Shown one piece after another: positions 16,328 to 24,167 of a stretch of 41,922 bases of DNA (its first letter is position 1; each line of letters opens with the position of its first letter). The notes under the pieces were generated by a model that was given only the letters and a program-made list of their open reading frames with translations, searched no databases and was not told the DNA's origin. The stretch comes from Chroococcus sp. CMT-3BRIN-NPC107 (GTDB lineage Bacteria > Cyanobacteriota > Cyanobacteriia > Cyanobacteriales > Chroococcidiopsidaceae): contig JAHHGY010000031.1 of the NCBI GenBank assembly GCA_019359635.1, positions 1 to 41,922 on the forward strand, in the 5' to 3' direction. A program made the position numbers and the translations under genes.

Positions 16328-17506
16328 TTAAGATTTGACATTAATGGATACTTGAATGCTCAAATTGGTTAAACCTGCCACCCGACGACTAGATGACTCA
16401 TCCAATAGCACTTTTACTTCCACTACTCGCGCATCAAATTTCGCCGCCGGATCGGTATTCAATACATCTTGTTTGTTAATCTCTAGCCCAACTTCTACAA
16501 CCTTGCCCCGCAGCATCTCTGGAAAAGCATTGTTCTTGCTAATTGCGGTAGCCGTTTGTCCGATTTGAATGCGGCGAACATCCAACTCATATACTTCTGC
16601 TACTGCTACCATTCGCACTGTTTGCCCCAAGCTGATGATGCCTTGGAGTCCAACTAATTCTCCTGGACGAGTGTGGATTTTTAGCACCTGCCCATCTTGA
16701 GGCGATCGCACCATTGCTAAATCTAGTTCTGCCTTTGTCCGCACTACCCTTGCCTGCGCTTCTGCTACCTGACTTTGCGCCACCTCTACGTCTACTGGGC
16801 GCACCTCGGCGATACCATCGAGGGTTGCTTGCGCTTCAAAAACTTGTTGCTGCCGCGATAATCGAATCCGGCTCAAATTAGCTCGTGCTTTTTTCAGGTG
16901 TTGCCGCATTGTATCGGCAATTAGTTGTTTGCTATCCCGCAAGGAAGCAGATACGGCTCCCTCGGTAATAGCGTCGATCTTCTAATTCTGCATTGCGAAG
17001 TTCTGCCTCCAGACGGGCGATGGTAGCTGTCTGGGCAGCGGTTTCAGTTTGTAATTCTACCTGTTGGCGATCGCGTACTCGCGTCTGCGCTCTAATTTCT
17101 CCCGACTTTGCACCCGCTTCTACTTGTCTCCACTGGGCTAAGGCAACTTTCCTCTGCTCTTGCGCTTCCTGCAAAGCCGCCCGACGACGCGCATAAGTAT
17201 CTAGCACGGCGATGACCTCCCCTTTGCGAATTTGTTGCCCGTGTTGAACGCTCAAAGTTTCCACTCTTGCCCCATCCAAAGACGTAGGTGCAAATACCTG
17301 AATTACTTCACCGTCTGGCTCTAATCGACCAAGGGCAGAAACCGTTTCTAGAGTAGGGGAGGGGCGATTTCTGCCATCGGCGGCTCAATCGGGCGACTGT
17401 GAAGTAGTTGATAAGCAATACCACTGCCGACGATTGCTAAACAACCAATCCCAGTTATTAGCCCGAAGCGGGGCGATCGCTCTTTATTTTGATTAACATT
17501 AATCAT
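16328..17506 (-). pseudogene. devB: devB membrane-fusion protein, two frame lesions
   Basis: DevB/HlyD-type periplasmic adaptor in three frames. The true start is ATG 17506 with GGGAG upstream (MINVNQNKERSPRFGL, then a membrane anchor). This frame ends at a TAG around 17353, after 'EIAPPLL'; a single lost base in the CCCC-T-CCCC run explains it. The next frame continues 'TLETVSALGRLEPDGEVIQV' through the lipoyl and coiled-coil part to 'RNAELEDRRYY' and ends at 16932. The third frame resumes at 'EGAVSASLRDSKQL' and continues to the stop at 16328, with the beta-barrel part intact. At the second break the family usually has a few more residues between 'RRY' and 'EGAVSAS', so a short deletion that is not a multiple of three is likely. 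The gene cannot give a full-length adaptor. It was the first gene of devBCA, divergent from padR. Confidence 0.82.
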
Positions 17507-17524
17507 CTTTAACTCCCTTATTTG

Positions 17525-17542
17525 TATTCAAAAAATTGAATA
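17525..17542. promoter_or_regulatory. Candidate operator between padR and devB
   Basis: TATTCAA (17525-17531) and TTGAATA (17536-17542) form a perfect 7-bp inverted repeat with a 4-base spacer. A further half-site TTGAAT occurs at 17568-17573, about 32 bases along. It lies in the 89-base gap between the divergent devB and padR genes, where a PadR-type repressor would be expected to bind. The site does not match the ATGT-N8-ACAT pattern known for some PadR proteins. Confidence 0.45.
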
Positions 17543-17595
17543 AAACAAATAAGATATACTCTATCTATTGAATCCGTCAAGTAAAGTTTTTAGCT

Positions 17596-18195
17596 ATGGC
17601 ACTCAAGCACACTATTCTGGCGTTTCTATCACGTCAGCCTTTAAGCGGCTATGACGTTGCCAAAGAGTTTGGGGAGGGGTTCGGTAGTTGCTTCTGGAAA
17701 GCAAGTCAGCAACAGATTTATGCCGAACTCACCAAGCTAGAACAGCAAGGTGACGTTACCTATGAAGCGATTCCCCAACCGGGAAGACTCGATAAAAAAA
17801 TTTATTCAATTACAGAGCAAGGACAGCAAATACTGCTCGATTGGCTGACAAAACCCTGCGAACCCACCGCCATTCGTGAAGATTTAGGTGTGATGGGGTT
17901 GGCAGGTCATTTAGTTCCTTCTTCAGTAGTTATCCGCGAAATTGAACGACGGCGACAATTCCATATTGACATGGTGCAACAGGTCAAAAAATTAGACGCG
18001 CATTTTGCCCCGCATCTCGATTCCTTAGAACTAAAAGACCTGTATATGCACTTAATTATTCGTCGCGGTATTCGCTATCAAGAAGATTGGGTAGCTTGGT
18101 GTAACGAGGCGCTGGAGGCGATCGCGCAGGCTGTACAACCCACGAGCGATCGCCAAGTAGAGGAAAGGCAATCTTCAGGAGACAAAACTGGGTAA
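17596..18195 (+). CDS. PadR-family transcriptional regulator
   Basis: 199 residues. The N-terminal winged helix has 'HTILAFLSRQPLSGYDVAKEF' in shortened form (about 4-24), then 'WKASQQQIYAELTKLEQQGDV' (about 34-54) as recognition helix, and the wing 'YSITEQGQQILLDWL'. The C-terminal helical half (about 85-175) is the dimerisation domain of the larger PadR class (PF10400-like). Divergent orientation next to devBCA suggests it controlled that exporter, probably as a repressor released by a small ligand. The ligand cannot be inferred. The 3' end overlaps the convergent coiled-coil gene by 21 bases. The gene looks intact even though its likely target operon is broken. Confidence 0.88.
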   Translation: MALKHTILAFLSRQPLSGYDVAKEFGEGFGSCFWKASQQQIYAELTKLEQQGDVTYEAIPQPGRLDKKIYSITEQGQQILLDWLTKPCEPTAIREDLGVMGLAGHLVPSSVVIREIERRRQFHIDMVQQVKKLDAHFAPHLDSLELKDLYMHLIIRRGIRYQEDWVAWCNEALEAIAQAVQPTSDRQVEERQSSGDKTG

Positions 18196-19329
18196 CTCAA
18201 TAGCTGCCAATGTTTTTCGCCCTTTGGGTGGACGCGATGGATACACTAAGGGCGAAGGAGAGTTTGATTGAATATTAACTGCTGTGGCGATGGGCGATGC
18301 TACGGGTATTTCGTCAATTTCTGCTACGGCGATCGCCTCTGCTAATTTTTCCTCTGTTATAAAGCTATCAAATAACTCTAAATCTTCCTGAGCAGCCATT
18401 GGTAAAGAATCGTTATCTGAGTTGTTTTGACTTGGCAAATGTTGACGATCCCAATCTAAATCTATTTGATTACCTCCGCTTTTAGTTTGGGTTGTCCAAG
18501 CTTTAATTGGCGGTGCTTTACGAGCAAAGCTGCTGGTATCTTCGGCGTTGTTTGGATGGGAAACCATTTCATCAGCTAATTGGTAGCTGGCGTTGGGTAC
18601 TTCTAAACATTTTTCTAAAGCAACTTTGAGTTGCAAACTGTGCTGTTTTTCTCTTTCTAAGCGAGTACGCAAGTCTCGACAATTGTCTTTTTCTGCTGAT
18701 AGTTGATGAGATTGTTCGTTGTAGTCTGCTTGTACTTGAGCTACCAACTGATTGGCGATCGCCATTTCGCAAGTTAGCTTTTCAATAGTTTGGTAATTAG
18801 CTGCTAGTTCTTGGTCTTTTTCTCTCAATCTTAACTCTGCTTCAGAAAATTGCACTTTATAAGATTCTAAATCTTGGTGAAACTCTGCAATAGCTTGGCT
18901 TAAATAGGTTACTCGCTTAACTAAATTATCATTTGACGAGTTCAAGTCTTTTATTAAAGCCATCAAATTATCTGTATTTGACGATGAAAGTACAATTTCT
19001 TCTTTCTCCTCTAAGATAATTTCCCTGCTATTTTGTTGCATTTCTGTAGCTACGGCTGTAACTTCTACCTCAATTAACTTACTTTGGGCGAGCATAATTT
19101 GCTTTGATGAATTTTCGCAACTTATATTAGTTTTACTTTCTGTTACAGATTTTACATAATTCATTAGTTCTTCTAATGCCCAGTTTTTATAATATTCTTG
19201 CCTGTTCGCAGACATAATTTGCTCTGGTGAATCGGCACAACTTATATTAGTTTCACTTTCTGCTGTAGATTTTAGATAATTCATTAATTCTTCTAATGCC
19301 CAGTTTTTATAGCTTTCAGATTTATTCAT
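18175..19329 (-). CDS. Coiled-coil protein with 40-residue N-terminal tandem repeat
   Basis: 384 residues, function not recognised. Residues 7-86 are two copies of a 40-residue unit beginning YKNWALEELMNY and including 'TNISC' and 'QIM'. A short linker and a long predicted coiled coil follow (about 130-250; many Glu, Gln, Lys and Leu), then an acidic low-complexity C-terminal third ending 'PSRPPKGRKTLAAIELPSFVS'. There is no signal peptide or membrane segment, so it is likely cytosolic. Such proteins are often scaffolds or structural, but I have no specific basis for a role. It converges on padR with a 21-base overlap. An AT-rich perfect inverted repeat lies in its upstream region. The start ATG 19329 has no evident Shine-Dalgarno sequence. 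Confidence 0.75.
   Translation of the reverse strand: MNKSESYKNWALEELMNYLKSTAESETNISCADSPEQIMSANRQEYYKNWALEELMNYVKSVTESKTNISCENSSKQIMLAQSKLIEVEVTAVATEMQQNSREIILEEKEEIVLSSSNTDNLMALIKDLNSSNDNLVKRVTYLSQAIAEFHQDLESYKVQFSEAELRLREKDQELAANYQTIEKLTCEMAIANQLVAQVQADYNEQSHQLSAEKDNCRDLRTRLEREKQHSLQLKVALEKCLEVPNASYQLADEMVSHPNNAEDTSSFARKAPPIKAWTTQTKSGGNQIDLDWDRQHLPSQNNSDNDSLPMAAQEDLELFDSFITEEKLAEAIAVAEIDEIPVASPIATAVNIQSNSPSPLVYPSRPPKGRKTLAAIELPSFVS
19072..19311 (-). repeat. Two tandem 120-bp units inside coiled-coil gene
   Basis: The two units (about 19192-19311 and 19072-19191) are highly similar at DNA level, including the shared stretch 'TTCTTCTAATGCCCAGTTTT' on the + strand. They encode residues 7-46 and 47-86. 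The high similarity points to a fairly recent duplication within the gene. Confidence 0.8.
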
Positions 19330-19635
19330 TGTTATTTAATGTATGTGTTGGCAGTATTAGTATTGAAATTACGTTCGCTAATAATTTAATATTCCTGTTC
19401 ACCTATAGCAAAAATTAAATTATTAGATTTCATCAATTTACACGCTTTCAAAAGACTTTGTAAGTTAACTTTCGATTAAATAAAACTACACAATAAATTA
19501 AATTGAGTGTCAACCGTGATTTTACCTAGAAAGAATTTTATTTAATTTAGTACAAAGGTACTTTTAAAAAGTGCAAAGCCCAGCGATCGCGCATTTTGCT
19601 ATGCTGAATAATCTAAGTAACGAGCAGCAAATCAA
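19330..19635. other. Intergenic region with a perfect 13-bp inverted repeat
   Basis: 306 bases between divergent genes. CTAATAATTTAAT (19378-19390) and ATTAAATTATTAG (19414-19426) are perfect inverted repeats with a 23-base spacer. They lie 50-100 bases upstream of the coiled-coil gene start. They could be a binding site or an mRNA leader hairpin for that gene. The remainder is AT-rich with no reading frame. Confidence 0.55.
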
Positions 19636-20040
19636 ATGGAGCAATTAAAGCGCCTGCTATTGATGGCAGAAGACGAGCTAACCGAATATAGTACTACCGC
19701 TCGCAAAATTGAAAAATTGCGCCGCAAAATTGGTTTATCAGTACCCGCCGCCGAGCAGAAACAGGCAAAAGAAGCATTAATCGCAACTATGCAATCTGAT
19801 TGGATTAGGCAGCTAGTAGAAGAACAACGTCAAACGGTGGCTTTACCATTTTGGGGAATTGCCGGATTGGGATTATTAGTAGGAATTTCTTTTTCTCAGC
19901 CCTTGGGATTACTCTCTGCAATGGGGGGTGCGATTGCAGCTTTTAGACTGCAAAAATGGGGTTGGCAATTGCAAGCAAAGCGGCTATTAATGCAAACTTT
20001 CCTTGAAATAGAAGCTCTTCAAGGCAGCCAACGAGGATGA
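19636..20040 (+). CDS. Small membrane protein with N-terminal helical domain, unknown
   Basis: 134 residues. The N-terminal half (1-70) is charged and helical, with 'TTARKIEKLRRKIG'. Then comes a hydrophobic hairpin (about 74-103: 'LPFWGIAGLGLLVGISF' and 'PLGLLSAMGGAIAAF') and an amphipathic C-terminal helix. It is probably an inner- or thylakoid-membrane protein with both ends on the same side. I do not recognise a family; it resembles small conserved cyanobacterial proteins without assigned function. The last 22 bases overlap the 3' end of the convergent gene 20019-21518. Confidence 0.65.
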   Translation: MEQLKRLLLMAEDELTEYSTTARKIEKLRRKIGLSVPAAEQKQAKEALIATMQSDWIRQLVEEQRQTVALPFWGIAGLGLLVGISFSQPLGLLSAMGGAIAAFRLQKWGWQLQAKRLLMQTFLEIEALQGSQRG

Positions 20041-21518
20041 AAACCCGGTAAAGGAAGTTGCTCTGGTTGAATTTGATTAGGGGTTGTAGATACAGAGGCG
20101 GGAGCAAAAAGAGGTACTAACCACAGGCGACTGGCAGAAATAACTTCGCCATCGCTAGTACGCGGAACATTGATTTGAGGCGCAGATGTTGCTACAGTAG
20201 TAACAATTTGGTCTAGCAGTAATGCCAAACCATCAGGAGATAAACTAATTTGTACGTCTCTTTGTTCGGGCATAACAATTAAAGGGGTTTGCTTGCCAGA
20301 ATTAAGATCGATGGCAGCTAAATAAGGTTGCTCAAGGTAGGTTTCTCCCTCAATCAACTGCGTCAACATACAGTAAATATTTGCTAGTACGGGATGAAAT
20401 ACACAGCTATTAATTGAGCCAGTAGTGCGGAGTAGTTCTTTTTGTAAGCCTTGATTATTAACTAAAAAAAGCGACCGCGTGTAATCAGAATTAAACTGCA
20501 CCATTGCCGCTTGAGTGCCATCGGGTGCAAAGTCTAACACCATGCCAAATTTAGGCAAAAAATCTAAGGGCTTGGTAGCTTGAACTTGTAGAGGTAAAAT
20601 TGCTACCCCTTGTCCTTGAGCAACAGCGACGGCACTACTATCGGGGGTAATTAAAAAATCTCCTCCTGGTTGACTTTGCAATAGTTGCGGCTTAGAAATT
20701 TTATTGTCGTCATTACTACGCAGTATCCACAGGCCAAACTCGCCAGGATTTTTTTGATTGACGCGCTGCACTAAGATAGTTTTGCCATCGGCGGACAAAT
20801 CAAATTTTAAGTTTTGGTAATCTTTACTATCTAAAACTAATTCAACTCTGCCCAAAGGCGGGTTATTTTTACAGCTAGATTCGGGCGAAATCCCTGTAGT
20901 AACTGTATACAACTGAGATGGTGGTAGCCCAGAGCGATCGCTGGCGCGTTCGGTAGCAGCAAAAAGAATTTTATTGCCTGTAGGGTAGGGCTGAAAATCA
21001 CCCACTACTAAATCTTTGGGGGTCAGAATAGTTTTTTGTTGGGCTGTGAGGTTGTAGAGGACTAACTTACCTTGTTCTTCTCCCTCTACACCCAAATAAG
21101 CAAAAGCGCGATCGCGGCTAGTAAAAACTCCTTTAAATGATTGAATAGAGTTTTTATTTGTCTGGGTAAACCGATCTTTTGCGCCGTTTAACTGCACTTG
21201 GTACTTAGTACCGTAAACAGGTGGAGAAATTAAGGTATAAGCCATTTTGCGACCTGCCCAGCTAATTTTACCAGGTAGGGGCGGGTCGATTTGGAGGTTA
21301 TCTTCTACACTTTTAACATCCATCGGACGACTGAAGTTGAGATAAAACGCCGTATCTTCTACGCCAATGCGTTTATTTTGCCAGCTAAAATTTCGGACGC
21401 GAGGTGCGATCGCGTCGCCTTGGAATAAAACTAGCACTGTTAGTAAAGCTAAAACAGCAATTAATGCGATCGCCACCCGATCTAACGATTGGAAAAATGA
21501 CTTGTTACTTACGGACAT
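20019..21518 (-). CDS. Secreted/anchored protein with SbsA-type Ig domain and beta-propeller
   Basis: 499 residues. One N-terminal membrane segment (about 14-31, 'RVAIALIAVLALLTVLVLF') serves as an uncleaved anchor or signal. It is followed by an Ig-like fold of the SbsA type (about 40-130, with 'FYLNFSRPMDVKSVEDNLQI') and then by repeated TolB/WD40-like blades ('FDLSADGKTILVQR', 'FLITPDSSAVAVAQG', 'LDFAPDGTQAAMVQF', 'ISLSPDGLALLLD'). Such proteins lie on the periplasmic side and probably bind protein or polymer; no catalytic residues are seen. It is a single gene transcribed toward the small membrane protein gene. Function is unknown. Confidence 0.75.
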   Translation of the reverse strand: MSVSNKSFFQSLDRVAIALIAVLALLTVLVLFQGDAIAPRVRNFSWQNKRIGVEDTAFYLNFSRPMDVKSVEDNLQIDPPLPGKISWAGRKMAYTLISPPVYGTKYQVQLNGAKDRFTQTNKNSIQSFKGVFTSRDRAFAYLGVEGEEQGKLVLYNLTAQQKTILTPKDLVVGDFQPYPTGNKILFAATERASDRSGLPPSQLYTVTTGISPESSCKNNPPLGRVELVLDSKDYQNLKFDLSADGKTILVQRVNQKNPGEFGLWILRSNDDNKISKPQLLQSQPGGDFLITPDSSAVAVAQGQGVAILPLQVQATKPLDFLPKFGMVLDFAPDGTQAAMVQFNSDYTRSLFLVNNQGLQKELLRTTGSINSCVFHPVLANIYCMLTQLIEGETYLEQPYLAAIDLNSGKQTPLIVMPEQRDVQISLSPDGLALLLDQIVTTVATSAPQINVPRTSDGEVISASRLWLVPLFAPASVSTTPNQIQPEQLPLPGFHPRWLP

Positions 21519-21813
21519 TTATCACCTCAAAACTAACCTGTAAAGCATATTAGGGGTTACGGCATCTAATACAGAAAATGGTAGAGAACTGTAATTTGGA
21601 TCGAAACTAATCTAAGGGTAGAGGATATCAAGAGTTAGGGGATCGCTAATAGAGTAGGGTCTGCACTTCGTAAACATTAGCTATCTAGTAAAAAGTTATT
21701 AGTTTTTATCTTGTTCTAATACCGTACCTATATTAGTTAGCAAATGCGATCGCCCAAAGCGACCCCTAAAGTTATTTAGCACAATATTCTCAAATTCTTT
21801 TTCAGGTAAAACA

Positions 21814-22515
21814 ATGACGATCGAACGGAACTTTGTAATGACGGCACTTGTGGCAGTAGGATTAGTAGCATCTTTGGAGTACGCCTCTATAGCGCAATTG
21901 CCATCACCCACTCCTAGCTCTACCACAACACCATCTCCTACTCCTAGCCCTACCACAACACCATCTCCTACTCCTAGCCCTACCACAACACCATCCCCTA
22001 CTCCTAGCCCCACCACACCCGCAAATCCAGGTGTGCGATCTAGTTTGAGTGAGCTTGACAGACAGTTTATGGTAGAAGCGGCTCAAGGCGGAATGGCAGA
22101 GGTAGAACTTGGCAAGATAGCTAGACAAAAAGCTTCTAGCAATGTGGTCAAAGAGTACGCCCGTCGAATGGTTGTAGAACATACTCAGGCAAACAACAGG
22201 CTTAAGGCTTTGGCGCAACAAAAAGGAGTAACATTGCCGACTACCATAGGCGAAAAAAATCAAGACCTAAAACAAGACTTATCTAAGCTTACTGGAGCAA
22301 AATTCGATCGAGAATACATGAAAGAAGCCGGAGTTAAGAGTCATGAAGAACAAGCAAAACTATTTGAGCGTCAAGTCCAACGCGGTCAAGATCCTGATGT
22401 GAAAAGTTTTGCCGCCCAAACTCTACCCGTAGTACAAAAGCATTTACAGCACGCTCAAGAAATTACAGGAAGTCGCTCTAATTCATCAAATCGCCGTCCT
22501 GTGCCTGCTAAGTAA
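21814..22515 (+). CDS. DUF4142 protein with Pro/Thr-rich linker
   Basis: 233 residues. An N-terminal signal peptide (about 1-28, ending near YASIAQ) is followed by a linker of alternating Pro, Thr and Ser (about 30-69), then a DUF4142 four-helix domain (about 80-220; ferritin-like, PF13628) starting 'LDRQFMVEAAQGGMAEVELG'. DUF4142 proteins are periplasmic or secreted; some are linked to stress, but their chemistry is unknown. Histidines occur at HTQ, SHEE and KHLQH, which may or may not bind metal. The linker is encoded by four 30-bp DNA repeats and may vary in length between strains. A stem-loop follows directly at the stop codon. Confidence 0.85.
   Translation: MTIERNFVMTALVAVGLVASLEYASIAQLPSPTPSSTTTPSPTPSPTTTPSPTPSPTTTPSPTPSPTTPANPGVRSSLSELDRQFMVEAAQGGMAEVELGKIARQKASSNVVKEYARRMVVEHTQANNRLKALAQQKGVTLPTTIGEKNQDLKQDLSKLTGAKFDREYMKEAGVKSHEEQAKLFERQVQRGQDPDVKSFAAQTLPVVQKHLQHAQEITGSRSNSSNRRPVPAK
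21901..22020 (+). repeat. Four 30-bp tandem repeats coding a Pro/Thr linker
   Basis: Four consecutive 30-bp units begin at 21901, 21931, 21961 and 21991. Units 2 and 3 are identical; units 1 and 4 differ at a few bases. Each codes PSPTPSPTTT or a close variant. The near identity suggests recent expansion by slippage or recombination. Confidence 0.9.
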
Positions 22516-22545
22516 TAGATTTGCTACATAAATCTATTATTTGCT
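22513..22545 (+). terminator. Stem-loop after DUF4142 gene
   Basis: TAATAGATTT (22513-22522) pairs perfectly with AAATCTATTA (22530-22539) around a 7-base loop, beginning at the stop codon, with a short T-rich tail. The stem is AT-rich, so termination may be inefficient. Confidence 0.55.
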
Positions 22546-22676
22546 CTCATCCTTCAACTCCTTCGCCCAAACTTGAGAGAAAGCCAATTTTCAAATTTCT
22601 GTCGACTACTTTGAAATAGAGATTTAAAGCGGAGGTGAGCTTTTACACAAGACATCTATTCTTTTACGAGTAGATT

Positions 22677-22702
22677 TTATCCCGTCTATTGGGACGGGAT
22701 AA
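22677..22702. other. GC-rich hairpin between DUF4142 and oxygenase genes
   Basis: TTATCCCGTC (22677-22686) pairs perfectly with GACGGGATAA (22693-22702) around a 6-base loop. No T-tract follows. It lies about 65 bases upstream of the oxygenase start, so it could be a further terminator for the upstream gene or a leader structure. Confidence 0.5.
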
Positions 22703-22767
22703 CAAATCCTTCATTAAGCTAATCAAGAATGCTATAACACTTAGGAGCTACATTTATTATTCAATCT

Positions 22768-23364
22768 ATGATTTCTACCGATGCGTGGTCTTTAACTGAC
22801 TTAGGCGCAGATATTTTATTATTTGAGCAATTACTTAATTCTTCTTTATGCAACCATATTCTACAAGTTGCCGACTGCTGTCAGTTTCAGAAGGCTGGCA
22901 TTGAAACTGGCACTATAAAAACTCAAGTTCGTAGTAATGAATCGCTGTATTTAGGTGAAACTAATTCTTTATTACAATCCACCAACCAATTATTACTAAA
23001 TCAAATTTATATAATTCAAGAAACTCTTTATCAAAACTATAGAGTTAGGTTTTCTCAAATAGAAACTTGTTCGATTTTACGTTATCGTCCGGGACAGTTT
23101 TATAAGCGCCATGTTGATAATTTACTATTAGCTAGTCGCCGCGATGAAGCTATTCAGGGAATACCTACAAGAGATGTAAGCATTGTTGGCTATCTTAATG
23201 ATGATTTTGCTGGAGGAGAAACATTTTTCGATCGCCAAAATTTAAAGTTTAAGCCTCAAAAAGGTAGCGTTTTAGTATTTCCTTCTTACTACACCCACCC
23301 TCACCAATCTTTGCCAGTAATTCAAGGCTGCAAATATGCTTTCACTAGCTGGCTATTTCATTAA
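22768..23364 (+). CDS. Prolyl-4-hydroxylase-like 2-oxoglutarate/Fe(II) oxygenase
   Basis: 198 residues with a double-stranded beta-helix fold. Iron ligands are the H and D in 'YKRHVDN' (about residues 114-117) and the distal H in 'YYTHPHQS' (about 172-175). The 2-oxoglutarate-binding Lys is in 'GCKYAFTSW' (about 187). 'GYLNDDFAGGETFF' (about 144-157) is the usual strand before the distal His. These features match the P4Hc/PKHD-type group, which hydroxylates prolyl or other residues, or small molecules. There is no signal peptide, so it should be cytosolic. The substrate is unknown. It is a single gene flanked by a hairpin on one side and a convergent gene on the other. Confidence 0.85.
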   Translation: MISTDAWSLTDLGADILLFEQLLNSSLCNHILQVADCCQFQKAGIETGTIKTQVRSNESLYLGETNSLLQSTNQLLLNQIYIIQETLYQNYRVRFSQIETCSILRYRPGQFYKRHVDNLLLASRRDEAIQGIPTRDVSIVGYLNDDFAGGETFFDRQNLKFKPQKGSVLVFPSYYTHPHQSLPVIQGCKYAFTSWLFH

Positions 23365-23403
23365 GTAGATAATAGGTAATTAAGTAATTCTCTGCCAACC
23401 AAT

Positions 23404-24159
23404 TTAATATTCATAAGGATTCTGTGGCTCTGGAATTGGTTTTAAAGAACTTGCTCGAATGGTTAGTTGGCGTTTGTTTTGCAAGTCTTGAGTAATCATT
23501 TCTCCTTCTACTTCTAACCAGCTATCTTGTGCATAAACTTGATTATTTGAGGGAAGTTTAACTAATAATCCTACTGGGTAAGCATCCGCCGCACAACACG
23601 TAATTACAAACCGCGACAGCAATAAGTATTCTGGTGGTAATTCAGGGGGATTGATAACAAAGCCCTGAACCTTGACTTTTTGACCAGAGTATGCGTCTGG
23701 CTCTGGATAGACATTAAGAGTTCGTACCCAATCTATTAAGCTGCGTTCGTCGGGGCGAATAGAAGCGCGAAAAGCTTGGGGTTGACTCCGCGTTGCTTGC
23801 AAAGCTTCGGTTACACCACGCTGGAGAGCAGTCTGGCTGGCAAAGGCACGAGGAGTGATTACTAAGCCCAAAATTGCTGTAGATAGTAGTAAGGCGCTAC
23901 TAAAGCCTGGTGGAAATAAAGTAATATGGCGAACATCAGGAATATTAGTGCGCTTTTGCAGTAAGTCTAAGGCTTTTAGACTGCTTACAACGGATAGACT
24001 AATTCCCCCAGCAATGACTAGCCAAAAATAATCGCGGTGAATTAGCAAGCTAAGTTTGCCTGTATGCCAGTAGCGCAGCATGAGAATACCCCAAGAAGCG
24101 ATCGCACATACATCTAGCCAGGGCAGTAAATAGTTTTGCAGGTTTTTAATTGCAGTCAT
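23404..24159 (-). CDS. TIGR03943 (DUF1980) permease-partner protein
   Basis: 251 residues. Two N-terminal membrane segments (about 18-65) and a third about 85-103 are followed by a soluble domain (about 150-250) with 'VKVQGFVINPPELPPEYLLL' and 'RFVITCCAADAYPVGLLV'. The CCAADA-P-GL pattern is diagnostic of TIGR03943. The family regularly occurs next to a YraQ/ArsP-type permease, and so it does here: it starts 8 bases after the permease stop codon. The two adjacent Cys could bind a metal. The complex may move a metal or metalloid, but the substrate is unproven. Confidence 0.88.
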   Translation of the reverse strand: MTAIKNLQNYLLPWLDVCAIASWGILMLRYWHTGKLSLLIHRDYFWLVIAGGISLSVVSSLKALDLLQKRTNIPDVRHITLFPPGFSSALLLSTAILGLVITPRAFASQTALQRGVTEALQATRSQPQAFRASIRPDERSLIDWVRTLNVYPEPDAYSGQKVKVQGFVINPPELPPEYLLLSRFVITCCAADAYPVGLLVKLPSNNQVYAQDSWLEVEGEMITQDLQNKRQLTIRASSLKPIPEPQNPYEY

Positions 24160-24167
24160 TAGATCGG

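Noticed and set aside
21901-22020. CRISPR array
   Set aside because: The units are contiguous without spacers and lie inside a coding frame.
21699-22263. Two - strand frames over the DUF4142 gene, with Gly/Val-rich or Arg/Cys-rich repeats
   Set aside because: They are by-products of the 30-bp repeats; the + strand frame has a signal peptide and a known domain.
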